Source: Palsa-504 sp963835775
GTDB lineage: Bacteria > Actinomycetota > Actinomycetes > Streptosporangiales > Streptosporangiaceae
Assembly (NCBI GenBank): GCA_963835775.1
Contig: CAWIHB010000025.1
Location: forward strand, 558,001 to 622,000
Direction of reading: 5' to 3'
DNA length: 64,000 bases
Shown: positions 42,162 to 56,600 of the stretch, piece after piece
Layout of the letters: every line of letters begins with the position of its first letter
How positions within the stretch are numbered: position 1 is the stretch's first letter
Position numbers and translations under genes: made by a program
The notes under the pieces: generated by a model
Seen by the model: only the letters and a program-made list of their open reading frames with translations
Databases searched by the model: none
What the model was told of the DNA's origin: nothing

Positions 42162-42836
42162 TTACGACCTGACCGCGGCCCGCGCTTCCGGGCTGAGCGG
42201 CAGCGAGCGCAGCCGCTGTCCGGTGGCCATGAAGATGGCGTTGGCGATCGCCGGGGCGAGGGCCAGCAACGGCGTCTCCCCCACGCCCGCGCAGTGACGG
42301 TCGGGGCGGTCCAGGAGCACCACGTCGAGTTCCGGCCCGGCGGTGACGGTCGGCACCAGGTAACTGGACAGAGCAGTGACCGTGTCGCTTTTGATCTGGC
42401 CGATTACGGCGTCACGGTTGGCCACCGACCCGCACTCGTAGGCCGTCACGATCCTGGTCACCCGCAGCTGAGCGGCCCCGTCGGAGCGCACTTCGGCACA
42501 GGTCGCCACCCTGCGGCCCGCCCCGAGGCCGACCGCGATGCCCGCACCGCGCCGGAGCCAGCCCTTGGCCCACAAGGCGGGACGGCCGGCCGGGCACGAG
42601 GGGAACCGCCAGCCGAACCGCCCAGTGGCGGCCTCGATGACGGCGGCCAGCCGTTCGTCATCCAGGAGGCCGAGCCGGAAGTCCACCGGGTCGGCGCCTG
42701 CGCGGTACGCGAGGTCGTCGATATGCGACTCGCGCGCGAAGGTGCCGCCGGCCGGGCAGAGCGCCCGGTACGGGTCCTGCTCGCTTATTTCCGGTGTCTT
42801 TGGGTCGACGGCGATGCTCATCGTGGGCCTGCTCAT
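42162..42836 (-). pseudogene. C-terminal remnant of a molybdopterin-dependent aldehyde/isoquinoline oxidoreductase large subunit
   Basis: The frame contains TFARESHIDDLAYRAGADPV then DFRLGLLDDERL, VTRIVTAYECGSVANRDAVI and HCAGVGETPLLALAPAIANA. All are from the last third of xanthine-dehydrogenase-family (IorB/CoxL-like) subunits, including the conserved GVGE glutamate. Such proteins are normally over 700 residues, and only about 200 homologous residues remain, with no small Fe-S or FAD subunit nearby. An ATG at 42836 would give 224 residues, but the first 20 are not homologous. Confidence 0.7.
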
Positions 42837-42923
42837 CCTGTTCCGTTTAGCTGACTGCTGTCAGAACATCGCGAGAGCACGCCGGCCGGCAGAGGCTAAG
42901 TGCCCGGCCGGGAAGGACCTTCG

Positions 42924-42951
42924 ATCCCGTATCCCGTATTCCGTATCCCGT
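42924..42951 (+). repeat. Four tandem 7-bp repeats ATCCCGT
   Basis: ATCCCGT occurs at 42924, 42931 and 42945, with ATTCCGT at 42938, just beyond the fixX stop. It is a simple repeat with no obvious function and lies in the only gap between fixX and the remnant gene. Confidence 0.7.
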
Positions 42952-42968
42952 GTCCGGGTTCGGCGTGG

Positions 42969-43256
42969 CTACCCTTCGCGGAACTGGACGCCGAACCCGC
43001 CGCGGGGATAGTGCCACTTCAGCGCGCCAGGGGCCGCAATCGCCAGGCAGGTTCCGCATTCCAGGCAGGCGGCGTACTCCACCGAGATGGTCCCGTCGGG
43101 CTCCTCCGCGTAGACGTGGGCTGGGCAGCAGGCCACCAGGAGCTTGCCGGTGCCGGTGGCCTTGGCGATCTCCTGGTTGACCTCGATGTGGCCCTGCTCC
43201 TCGTCGAGGAGGAAGCGGTTCTTGGTCAGCCGTTCGGGGACGGGCAGCGGTTTCAT
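42969..43256 (-). CDS. fixX: FixX-like ferredoxin
   Basis: The 95-residue protein reads RLTKNRFLLDEEQGHIEVNQ and has the FixX cysteine pattern VACCPAHVY and YAACLECGTCLAIAAPGALKW, expected to bind a 4Fe-4S cluster. It ends with the FixX-typical YPRGGFGVQFREG. It accepts electrons from the FixABC flavoprotein complex. The ATG at 43256 overlaps the fixC stop (ATGA). It is the last gene of the acyl-CoA dehydrogenase-fixABCX operon. Confidence 0.92.
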   Translation of the reverse strand: MKPLPVPERLTKNRFLLDEEQGHIEVNQEIAKATGTGKLLVACCPAHVYAEEPDGTISVEYAACLECGTCLAIAAPGALKWHYPRGGFGVQFREG

Positions 43257-44584
43257 AGCGCGCGCACTCCTGCGATGCCGTCTCGGACGAGCTGTCTCAT
43301 CTTCAGCGGTGACCGGGCCAGGTTCCTGCGGGCCACCTTGAGCAGATGCTGGCGGGGCTGGGTGTCGAGGTTGAACGTGCCGTACAGGACGTTGGCGAGC
43401 AGCTCGCCGTACTGTTTGTACATCCGCTCCACCTCGAGGAAGTGCGGGGCCCTGGCGTAGGTCTTCATGTCCTGGCCCACGTAAGAAGCGAACAGCTTGT
43501 CCCGGTAGCGGGCCAGGGCCGCCTTGGAGGTGTCCTTCTGGTCCAGTGCGTCGCCGATGGCCTCCGCGGCGGCGACGGCGGAGCCGACGGCCAGGTCCAT
43601 ACCGCGTACGGTCAGGCCGGTGTTGAGGGTGAGGCCGGCGGCATCGCCGACCACCACCATGCCGTCCATGGCAATCTCGCCGACCATGTGCAGGCCGCCC
43701 TCGGCGACCAGGTGGCAGCCGTACTCGAGCAGCTCGCCCCCCTCCAGGTAGGGGGCGATGAACTGGTGCTGCAGGAAGTGGTCGAAGATGTCGGTGACCA
43801 CCTTCTGCCTGGCCGTGAGGTCATCCAGGCGCACCACGATGCCGACGGACAGCGAGTCCAGGTTGGTGTACAGGAAGCCGCCGCCGCCCACGCCCTGGGT
43901 GCAGTCGCCGACCACGGCCAGGGCCGCGCCCTCGTCACCGGTCAGGTTGAACCGCTGCTCTATCGTCTCGCGGGGCAGCGATATCACTGATTTCACGCCG
44001 ACGGCGAGGTGGTTCAGCGGCTCCTGGTGGCGCAGGCCGGCCTCCTTGGCGATGAAGGAGTTCACGCCGTCGGCGGCCACCACCACATGGGCCCGCAGTT
44101 CGTCGTCGCCCGCCTGGACGCCGACCACCCTGGTGCCCTCGGTGAGCACGCGGTCCACGCGCACGCCGGGCATGAGCATGGCCCCGGCTTCCTCGCACTG
44201 CTCCGACAGCCAGGCGTCCAGCTTGGCCCGCAGCACCGTGACGGCGTTGACCGGGTCGGCCAGCCTGGCGTCCCTGTAGTCGATGGCGACCGAGCTGTCG
44301 GCGTTGAGGAAGTTGATGTAGTTGCGGGTGATCCTCCGCTCGACCGGCGCCTCCTGCAGGAAATCGGGGAAGACCTGCTGGATGCCGCGGGAGTACAGGA
44401 CGCCGCCGGAGAGGTTCTTCGATCCGGGCGCCTCGCCTCGCTCGATCAGCAGCACCGAGCGTCCCTGCTGGGCGAGCTGATAGGCCGTGATGCAGCCCGC
44501 GATGCCGGCGCCGATGACGATGACCTCGAAGTCAGGCTCCGCTGTTGGCGTCTGGGCCGTTGGCGTCTGGGCTGTTTGCGTCAT
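43253..44584 (-). CDS. fixC: FixC, electron-transfer-flavoprotein:quinone oxidoreductase-like
   Basis: The 443-residue flavoprotein has an N-terminal FAD motif, EVIVIGAGIAGCITAYQLAQ (near 21), and SVLLIERGEAPGSKNLSGGV. The later GDAAGLTLNTGLTVRGMDLAV segment (near 310) completes the FAD site, as in ETF-QO. It passes electrons from the FixAB flavoprotein to quinone. In known FixABCX complexes this is the exergonic branch that drives ferredoxin reduction. A 9-codon Gln-Thr-Pro repeat decorates the N terminus. Confidence 0.92.
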   Translation of the reverse strand: MTQTAQTPTAQTPTAEPDFEVIVIGAGIAGCITAYQLAQQGRSVLLIERGEAPGSKNLSGGVLYSRGIQQVFPDFLQEAPVERRITRNYINFLNADSSVAIDYRDARLADPVNAVTVLRAKLDAWLSEQCEEAGAMLMPGVRVDRVLTEGTRVVGVQAGDDELRAHVVVAADGVNSFIAKEAGLRHQEPLNHLAVGVKSVISLPRETIEQRFNLTGDEGAALAVVGDCTQGVGGGGFLYTNLDSLSVGIVVRLDDLTARQKVVTDIFDHFLQHQFIAPYLEGGELLEYGCHLVAEGGLHMVGEIAMDGMVVVGDAAGLTLNTGLTVRGMDLAVGSAVAAAEAIGDALDQKDTSKAALARYRDKLFASYVGQDMKTYARAPHFLEVERMYKQYGELLANVLYGTFNLDTQPRQHLLKVARRNLARSPLKMRQLVRDGIAGVRAL

Positions 44585-44593
44585 CTGGCACGC

Positions 44594-45505
44594 TCACTTC
44601 AGCGCGGCGGTGATCGCCGGCACGATCTGGTAGAGGTCGCCGACCAGGCCGTAGTCGGCCTGCTTGAAGACCGCGGCGTTCGGGTCGGAGTTGACCGCCA
44701 CGATGGTCTCCGCCCCGGTCACGCCGACCATGTGCTGGAGCTGGCCGGAAATGCCGACGGCGAGGTAGAGCTGAGGGGCGATATGGGCCCCGGAGCTGCC
44801 GATGTAGCGGTCCTTGCCCATCCAGTTCAGGCCCTCGGCGACCGGACGGGAGCAGGCGACCTCGGCCTCGAGGGCCTGGGCGAGCTCCTCGATCATGGCC
44901 AGGTCCTCCTGGGCCTTGACGCCGCGGCCGACGCCGATCACCCGGTGGGCCGAGTTGAGGTCCACCTTCTCGAAGCCGTGCGTCCTGGTCTCGATCACCT
45001 TCAGGCCCAGCGGCGCCACGGCGATCTCTTCGATGGGCGCGCTCGAGCCGGCGGGCGGCGGCACGGAGCCGCCGTCGAGCAGCAGGGCAACCGGGCCGGA
45101 GACGGCGACGGTCTCATCGGAGATGTCGCCGAAGACGGCATTGACTACGGTGATGGTGTCGCCGTCGAGGCGCACCGACCGGGCGCCAGTGAGGACCGCC
45201 GCCTTGAGCCGGGCCGCGGCGGCGCCCAGCAGCACGCGCTCGCCGGGGTTGCGGCCGGCCAGGACCACGCGAGGCGGGTCGGCGGCCAGGGTGTCGGCCA
45301 CCGCCCGAGCGCTGGCTTCGGGAGGCGCGTCATCCGGCGCGTGACACCAGACCACCTTGTCCACGCCGCTGTTCGCGACCGTCTCGGCCACCGAGCGGGG
45401 TCCGGCCACCACGGCAGCCACCGGCCCGCCCAGGGAACGCGCGACCGTGACGAGGTTGCCGACCGTCGGCTGGTCCGCGACGACGATCCAGGCGTTCACG
45501 CTCAT
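44594..45505 (-). CDS. fixB: FixB, electron transfer flavoprotein alpha subunit
   Basis: The 303-residue protein has the ETF alpha FAD-binding C-terminal domain, with IGVGRGVKAQEDLAMIEELA, YIGSSGAHIAPQLYLAVGIS, GQLQHMVGV and VAVNSDPNAAVFKQADYGLV. These are the canonical ETF alpha signatures. With FixA it forms the flavoprotein heterodimer that receives electrons from NADH or acyl-CoA dehydrogenases. It lies 22 bases after fixA and 9 bases before fixC. Confidence 0.93.
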   Translation of the reverse strand: MSVNAWIVVADQPTVGNLVTVARSLGGPVAAVVAGPRSVAETVANSGVDKVVWCHAPDDAPPEASARAVADTLAADPPRVVLAGRNPGERVLLGAAAARLKAAVLTGARSVRLDGDTITVVNAVFGDISDETVAVSGPVALLLDGGSVPPPAGSSAPIEEIAVAPLGLKVIETRTHGFEKVDLNSAHRVIGVGRGVKAQEDLAMIEELAQALEAEVACSRPVAEGLNWMGKDRYIGSSGAHIAPQLYLAVGISGQLQHMVGVTGAETIVAVNSDPNAAVFKQADYGLVGDLYQIVPAITAALK

Positions 45506-45527
45506 TGTCTGGCTCCTTCGGTGTTGT

Positions 45528-46313
45528 CTACAGCGCGCCCGCCGCGCGGAGCGCGGCGACGAGCTCGGCGGCAGCCTCGGCCGGGTCGGCGGTGTTGATG
45601 AGCTGGCCCTTGCGGGCCTTGCGCTCCGGGCGCGCCCGGCCGGCGACGGTCATGACCGCGTTCTGCGGTGGCACCTTGAGGGCCGCCAGATCCAGGAGCT
45701 CGACCGGCTTCTTGGCCGCCGCGAGGAGTTCCTTCATGCCGGGCACGCGGGGTACCGCGGCATCGGCGGACGCGGCCAGCACGGCGGGGCCGGAGATCTC
45801 GAGCACCTGGACGCCGCCCGGGATCGCGCGCTCCACGCGCAGCGCGCCGGCCTGGACCCCGGTTCCGGTCACCGCGGTGACCTCGGCCACGGCCGGCCAG
45901 CCGAGCTCGCCGGCCAGCACGGTCGGCACCATCTTGGCCGCCACGTCGACCGACGAGTCGCCGGTGATCACCACATCCACGTCGCCGATATGCCGGATCG
46001 CCTCGGCGAGCACCGCGGCGAGCTCGGACCGGCCGGCCTCCCGCAGGGATTCGTCCTCGACGATCACCACCCGGTCCAGGCCGCGCCCGAGGGCGGCCTT
46101 GGACGCGATCGGGGCACCCACACCCTTCCCGCCGACCGTCACGCCGATCAGCTCGGCGCCCGCTTCCCCGGCCAGCTGGCGCGCCAGCTCCATGGCCACG
46201 GGGTCGTAGGTAGACAGGCCTGGCTTCGCCCGGCTCCAGTCCACCGTGCCATCGGCACGGACCGTGGCCTCCTCCGGGTCACAGGTCCACTTGTAGGCGA
46301 CCACAATCCTCAT
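45528..46313 (-). CDS. fixA: FixA, electron transfer flavoprotein beta subunit
   Basis: The 261-residue protein begins MRIVVAYKWTCDPEEATVRA and has VMELARQLAGEAGAELIGVT and VVITGDSSVDVAAKMVPTVLAGELGWPAV, the nucleotide-binding core of ETF beta. The order fixA-B-C-X on one strand fits the electron-bifurcating complex rather than a plain housekeeping ETF. The preceding gene is an acyl-CoA dehydrogenase, 40 bases upstream. Confidence 0.93.
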   Translation of the reverse strand: MRIVVAYKWTCDPEEATVRADGTVDWSRAKPGLSTYDPVAMELARQLAGEAGAELIGVTVGGKGVGAPIASKAALGRGLDRVVIVEDESLREAGRSELAAVLAEAIRHIGDVDVVITGDSSVDVAAKMVPTVLAGELGWPAVAEVTAVTGTGVQAGALRVERAIPGGVQVLEISGPAVLAASADAAVPRVPGMKELLAAAKKPVELLDLAALKVPPQNAVMTVAGRARPERKARKGQLINTADPAEAAAELVAALRAAGAL

Positions 46314-46353
46314 CGCGATCCTCCTGATGGCAGCGATATGCGGGCCGTTGTTC

Positions 46354-47493
46354 TCACCTCAGGTAGCTGCGCGCGATGACCATGCGCTGCACCTCGGACG
46401 TTCCCTCGTAGAGTTCGGTGATCTTGGCGTCACGGTAATTCCGCTCCACCGGATAGCTTTCGGTGAAACCGTATCCGCCGTGGATCTGGATCGCACGGTC
46501 GCACACCCGGGTGGCGATTTCCGAGGCGAACAGCTTGGCCATCGCCCCTTCCGTGCCGTAGGGGCGGCCCGCGTCCTCGCACCAGGCGGCGCGGTAGGTG
46601 AGCAGCCGGGCCGCGTCCAGTTGGGTGGCCATGTCGGCGATCATCCACTGGATGGCCTGCAAGGCCGCGATCGGCTTGCCGAACTGGACCCGCTCCTTGG
46701 CGTAGGCGACCGACGCGTCCAGTGCCGACTGGGCGATGCCCACGGCCTGGGCGGCGATGCCGATCCGACCGCCGTCGAGCGTCTGCATGGCGATCTTGAA
46801 GCCGTCGCCCTCCCCGCCCAGCAGCGCATCCTTCGGGATGTGGCAGTCGGCGAAGTACAGGGGCGGCGTGCTGGAACCGCGGATCCCCAGCTTGTGCTCG
46901 GCCTCGCCGACGGAGAACCCGGGGGTGTCCCGCTCGACGATGAACGCGCTCATCCCACGCGTCCCCTGCGCCGGGTCGGTCTTGGCGAAGACGATGTAGA
47001 TCTCGGCGAACGGGGCGTTGGTGATGAAGATCTTCGACCCGTTGAGGACGTACTCGTCGCCCTTCAGCGTCGCCGTGGTGGTGCCCGCGCCGGCATCTGT
47101 TCCCGCGCCGGGCTCGGTCAGGGCGAAAGCCCCCAGGCGGCGGCCGGACGCCATGTCGTGGAGGTACCGTTCATGCTGAGCGTCGGTGCCGAACTTGTAC
47201 ACCGGGTAGGTGGCCAGGGAGGCGTGCGCCAGCAGTATGACGGAAGCGGTCGCGCATGCTCTTGCGATTTCCTCCGCCGCGATCATGTAGCTCAGCTGGT
47301 CGGCGCCCGCGCCGCCGAACTTCTCCGGGTAGGGCATGCCCATGATGTTCAGCTCCGCCATCCGCGGTATCAGCTCGGCGGGAAAGCGGTGATCACGGTC
47401 GACCTCGGCGGCGATCGGCGCCACCTCGGATTGGGCGAATTCCCTGACCGCATCGCGGATAAGCTGCTGCTCATCGGTCAACTCGAAGTCCAT
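46354..47493 (-). CDS. Acyl-CoA dehydrogenase heading the fixABCX operon
   Basis: The 379-residue flavoenzyme has AFALTEPGAGTDAGAGTTTA, FADCHIPKDALLGGEGDGFK, HGGYGFTESYPVERNYRDAK and the catalytic ITELYEGTSEVQRMVIARSY (Glu near 363). It is a standard short/medium-chain type, resembling butyryl-CoA dehydrogenases. Placement directly before fixABCX suggests that acyl-CoA or crotonyl-CoA couples to the complex. A perfect DosR-like box lies 190 bases upstream of its start. Confidence 0.92.
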   Translation of the reverse strand: MDFELTDEQQLIRDAVREFAQSEVAPIAAEVDRDHRFPAELIPRMAELNIMGMPYPEKFGGAGADQLSYMIAAEEIARACATASVILLAHASLATYPVYKFGTDAQHERYLHDMASGRRLGAFALTEPGAGTDAGAGTTTATLKGDEYVLNGSKIFITNAPFAEIYIVFAKTDPAQGTRGMSAFIVERDTPGFSVGEAEHKLGIRGSSTPPLYFADCHIPKDALLGGEGDGFKIAMQTLDGGRIGIAAQAVGIAQSALDASVAYAKERVQFGKPIAALQAIQWMIADMATQLDAARLLTYRAAWCEDAGRPYGTEGAMAKLFASEIATRVCDRAIQIHGGYGFTESYPVERNYRDAKITELYEGTSEVQRMVIARSYLR

Positions 47494-47526
47494 GGTAAGG
47501 TACCTCCCTGAATATCGGCTGTCCCG

Positions 47527-47577
47527 GTTAGCGATATTCGAGAATTGTATTCTGCCGGGCCTTTGTCGTTAGCGATA
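47527..47577 (+). repeat. Direct repeat GTTAGCGATA in the acyl-CoA dehydrogenase promoter region
   Basis: The 10-mer occurs at 47527-47536 and 47568-47577, a 41-base spacing close to four helical turns. It lies 35-85 bases upstream of the acyl-CoA dehydrogenase start, where an activator could bind. Confidence 0.45.
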
Positions 47578-47682
47578 GCAGCCGGACCTGAGGCCCTCGG
47601 TAATTGCCGCCCGACTGGAAATGACACGGTTGATGTCAAATTCATCACTATCGAACCTAGGATGATCGGGCCTGGTCCGGTA

Positions 47683-47696
47683 GGGACGAAGGTCCC
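47683..47696. promoter_or_regulatory. Perfect DosR-like palindrome upstream of acyl-CoA dehydrogenase-fixABCX
   Basis: GGGACGAAGGTCCC is a 10/10 match to the GGGAC-N4-GTCCC palindrome and shares its 13-mer with two other sites in the window. It lies between the DHOD-like gene end and the acyl-CoA dehydrogenase start. Confidence 0.65.
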
Positions 47697-47713
47697 CGCG
47701 TGCGGCACCGGGG

Positions 47714-48711
47714 CTACCCAGGGGAATAGGCCCTGCTGGCCTGCTGGACGGCGCTGAGGTAGCCATACCGCCCGAAGTCCTGCTGAGGGGTGTCGGCGGC
47801 CGGGGCGAGCAGCCCGCGGATTTCGGCCACAGAGCCGATTGCCTTGCGGTCCATCCAGGCGGTCAGCCCGTCGAGCAGCGCGGTCACGTGGCCGGGGCCG
47901 TGCCGCAGCAGCGCCGATGTCGTCATCACCACGTCGGCGCCGGCCAGCAGGTAGGCGGCGACGTCGTCGGCGGTTTCCACGCCGGTGCTGGCGGCCAGCG
48001 AGCAGTGCACCTGATTGCGCAGCCGGGCGATCCAGGACCGGGGCAGGGTGGCCTCGGCCGGGCTGGACAGCTTGAATCCGGTGCTGACGGTGTAGGTGTC
48101 GGGGTTGATGTCGGTCTGCATGAAGCGGTTGAACATGACCAGCCCGTCCGCGCCGGCCTGCTCCAGGCGGAGGGCCATGTCGCCGAACGAGCTGAAGTAA
48201 GGGGTCAGCTTGACGGCGACGGGGACGCTGACCGCGGACTTGACCGCGGTCAGGACGTCGATGTACCGCTGTTCGGCGTCACGTCCGGGGATGAGAGGAT
48301 CGCCGGGCAGGTAGTAGATGTTCAGCTCGATCGCGACCGCGCCCGCGTCCTGCATGCCGCGGGCGTAATCGGTCCACCCGCCGGGGGTGCTGCCGTTGAG
48401 GCTGGCGATCACCGGGACGCCCGTTTTCGCGGCCCGCTCGATCAGGTCGAGGTACTGGCGGGGCCACGCGCTGGCGTCGGGGTCGACCAGGTAGCTGGCA
48501 GCCTCGCCGAAGCTGTCGATGCCGACCTCGGCCAGGCGTTCGTCCCGGTCGGCTTCGGCCCGGATCTGTTCCTCGAACAGCGACGGCAGCACGACCGCGC
48601 CCACGCCCGCCTCGGCGAGGCGCTCGATCCGGTCGGCGGTCTGGGTCATCGGGCCGGCCGAGGCAACCAGCGGGTTACGCAGGTCCAGGCCCAGGTATCG
48701 GCTGGTGAGGT

Positions 48712-48715
<4 letters not shown>
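47714..48715 (-). CDS. Dihydroorotate dehydrogenase-like flavoprotein
   Basis: The 333-residue TIM-barrel protein starts MNLTSRYLGLDLRNPLVASA. It has VPVIASLNGSTPGGWTDYAR, SVPVAVKLTPYFSSFGDMAL and an FMN-phosphate-like loop in STGVETADDVAAYLLAGADV. It is related to class 1 DHOD and dihydropyrimidine dehydrogenase C-terminal barrels, but the catalytic residue set was not confirmed. It overlaps nifJ by 4 bases. Such DHOD-like genes are recurrent partners of pyruvate:ferredoxin oxidoreductase genes, so a redox role is likelier than pyrimidine synthesis. Confidence 0.88.
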
Positions 48716-52344
<3,629 letters not shown>

Positions 52345-52348
52345 GCGC

Positions 52349-54007
52349 CTACTCCGGGATCATCTCGATGGCGTGGACCGGGCACTGCGCCTGACAGATC
52401 CCGCAGCCGGTGCACCGGTCATAGTCGAATTCGTAGGCGTAGTCCGCCCCGTGCTCGTGGCCCCAGGGACGGCTGGGCCGGATCTTGATGATCGCGTCCT
52501 CCGGGCAGGAGCCGAGGCACCCGTCGCATTCGAAGCAGTTGCCGCACGACAGGCAGCGGGCCGCCTCGTAATGCGCCTGGCCTTCCGTCAGGCCGCCTAC
52601 CACCTCGGTGAAGTCGTCGACGCGGCCGCCGGGCTCGCGCTCCGGCTGCTGCCGGCGTGCGGCGTCGGTGAAATACCACGGGTGCAGCCGGTCGAAGGTG
52701 GCCTGATCCCCCCCGGGCCGCGCCAGCGCAAGCCCGCCGCTCAGGTACGCGTCGATGAACCGGGCCGCCTTCTTGCCGTGGCCCACGCCGACCGTGACCG
52801 TCCGCTCGGCCGGCACCATGTCCCCGCCGGCGAACACGCCCGGGCTGCCCGTCATCATCTCCGGGGACACCACGACGGTCCCGTCCCGCTGGAATTCCAC
52901 GCCGGATACCTGCCGCAGGAACGCGGTATCGGCGTCCTGCCCCACCGCCATGATGATCGTGTCGGCGGCCAGCGTCTCCAGCCGCCCGGTCGGCTTCGGC
53001 CACCCGTCGGCGTCCAGTTCCATGACCTCGACGGTCAGTTCGGGCCCCTCGAACGCGGTGATGGTGCGCAGCCAGTTGATCCGCACGCCCTCCCGCTCGG
53101 CGTCCGTGGCCTCATCCTCGTGCGCGGGCATCCGCTCCCGGTTGCGCCGGTAGACGATCATCGTGTCCTGGGCGCCGAGCCGGCGGGCGACCCGGGCCGC
53201 GTCCATCGCCGTGTTACCGCCGCCGTACACCGCCACCCGGCGGCCGACCACCGGGCGGGTGCCGCCCGCGACATCCCGCAGGAAATCCACCGCGTCGATG
53301 ATCCGGCTCGCGTCCCGGGCCGGGATGTCCACGTGCTTGGACAGGTGCGCCCCGACCGCGACGAACACCGCGTCGAACCGCCCCTCGGCACGCTCGGCGG
53401 CCAGGTCGGTGACCCGGTGACCGCAGGTCAGCTGGACGCCGAGCACTCCGAGCCGGGCCAGTTCGCCAGCCAGCACGTCGCGGGGCAGCCGGTAGGCGGG
53501 AATGCCGTAGCGCATCATCCCGCCCGGCTCCGGGCTAGCGTCACGGATCTCCACCTCGTGACCCCGGCGGGCCAGGTGATAGGCCGCGGACAGCCCGCTC
53601 GGCCCCGCCCCGACCACAAGCACCCGCTTGCCCGTCCACCGCGGCGGCCGGTCGAACTGCCAGTCCCGTTCGAGCGCGAGGTCGCCGAGAAACCGCTCGA
53701 CCGAGTGGATCGAGACCGAGCTGTCGAGCTCGGCCCGGTTGCACGAGGTCTCGCACGGGTGGTAGCAGACGCGGCCGTGGATGGCAGGCAGCGGGTTGTC
53801 GGCGGTCAGCTCCCGCCAGGCCCGCTCGTGCTCGCCGGCCTGCATGGCGGCCAGCCAGGCCTGGATGTTCTCCCCGGCCGGGCAGCCCGCGTTGCACGGC
53901 GGGAGCAGGTCCAGGTAGACGGGTTTGCGGGTCCGATCCGGCCCGCCTAGCGAGGCCCCGTGCAGCAGGTCCGGCAGCGGCGTCAGATCACCCGGCGAGT
54001 GGCTCAT
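52349..54007 (-). CDS. GltD-like FAD/NAD(P) oxidoreductase with ferredoxin domains
   Basis: The 552-residue protein has the N-terminal Fe-S region CNAGCPAGENIQAWLAAMQA and CYHPCETSCNR. Two nucleotide motifs follow, VLVVGAGPSGLSAAYHLARR for FAD and VAVYGGGNTAMDAARVARRL for NAD(P)H. The C terminus adds CLSCGNCFECDGCLGSCPED and CTGCGICQAQCPVHAIEMIP. That is the GltD/NfnL architecture plus a 2[4Fe-4S] domain. It probably moves electrons between NAD(P)H and ferredoxin for PFOR, whose gene starts 4 bases downstream. The ATG at 54007 is favoured because no homology extends upstream. Confidence 0.9.
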   Translation of the reverse strand: MSHSPGDLTPLPDLLHGASLGGPDRTRKPVYLDLLPPCNAGCPAGENIQAWLAAMQAGEHERAWRELTADNPLPAIHGRVCYHPCETSCNRAELDSSVSIHSVERFLGDLALERDWQFDRPPRWTGKRVLVVGAGPSGLSAAYHLARRGHEVEIRDASPEPGGMMRYGIPAYRLPRDVLAGELARLGVLGVQLTCGHRVTDLAAERAEGRFDAVFVAVGAHLSKHVDIPARDASRIIDAVDFLRDVAGGTRPVVGRRVAVYGGGNTAMDAARVARRLGAQDTMIVYRRNRERMPAHEDEATDAEREGVRINWLRTITAFEGPELTVEVMELDADGWPKPTGRLETLAADTIIMAVGQDADTAFLRQVSGVEFQRDGTVVVSPEMMTGSPGVFAGGDMVPAERTVTVGVGHGKKAARFIDAYLSGGLALARPGGDQATFDRLHPWYFTDAARRQQPEREPGGRVDDFTEVVGGLTEGQAHYEAARCLSCGNCFECDGCLGSCPEDAIIKIRPSRPWGHEHGADYAYEFDYDRCTGCGICQAQCPVHAIEMIPE

Positions 54008-54036
54008 CGGTGTGCGGCCCTCTCTTCGTCGATCGA

Positions 54037-56596
<2,560 letters not shown>

Positions 56597-56600
56597 CGGC

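Noticed and set aside
42162..42836. Intact molybdopterin enzyme
   Set aside because: Only the last third of the large subunit is present and no partner subunits adjoin.
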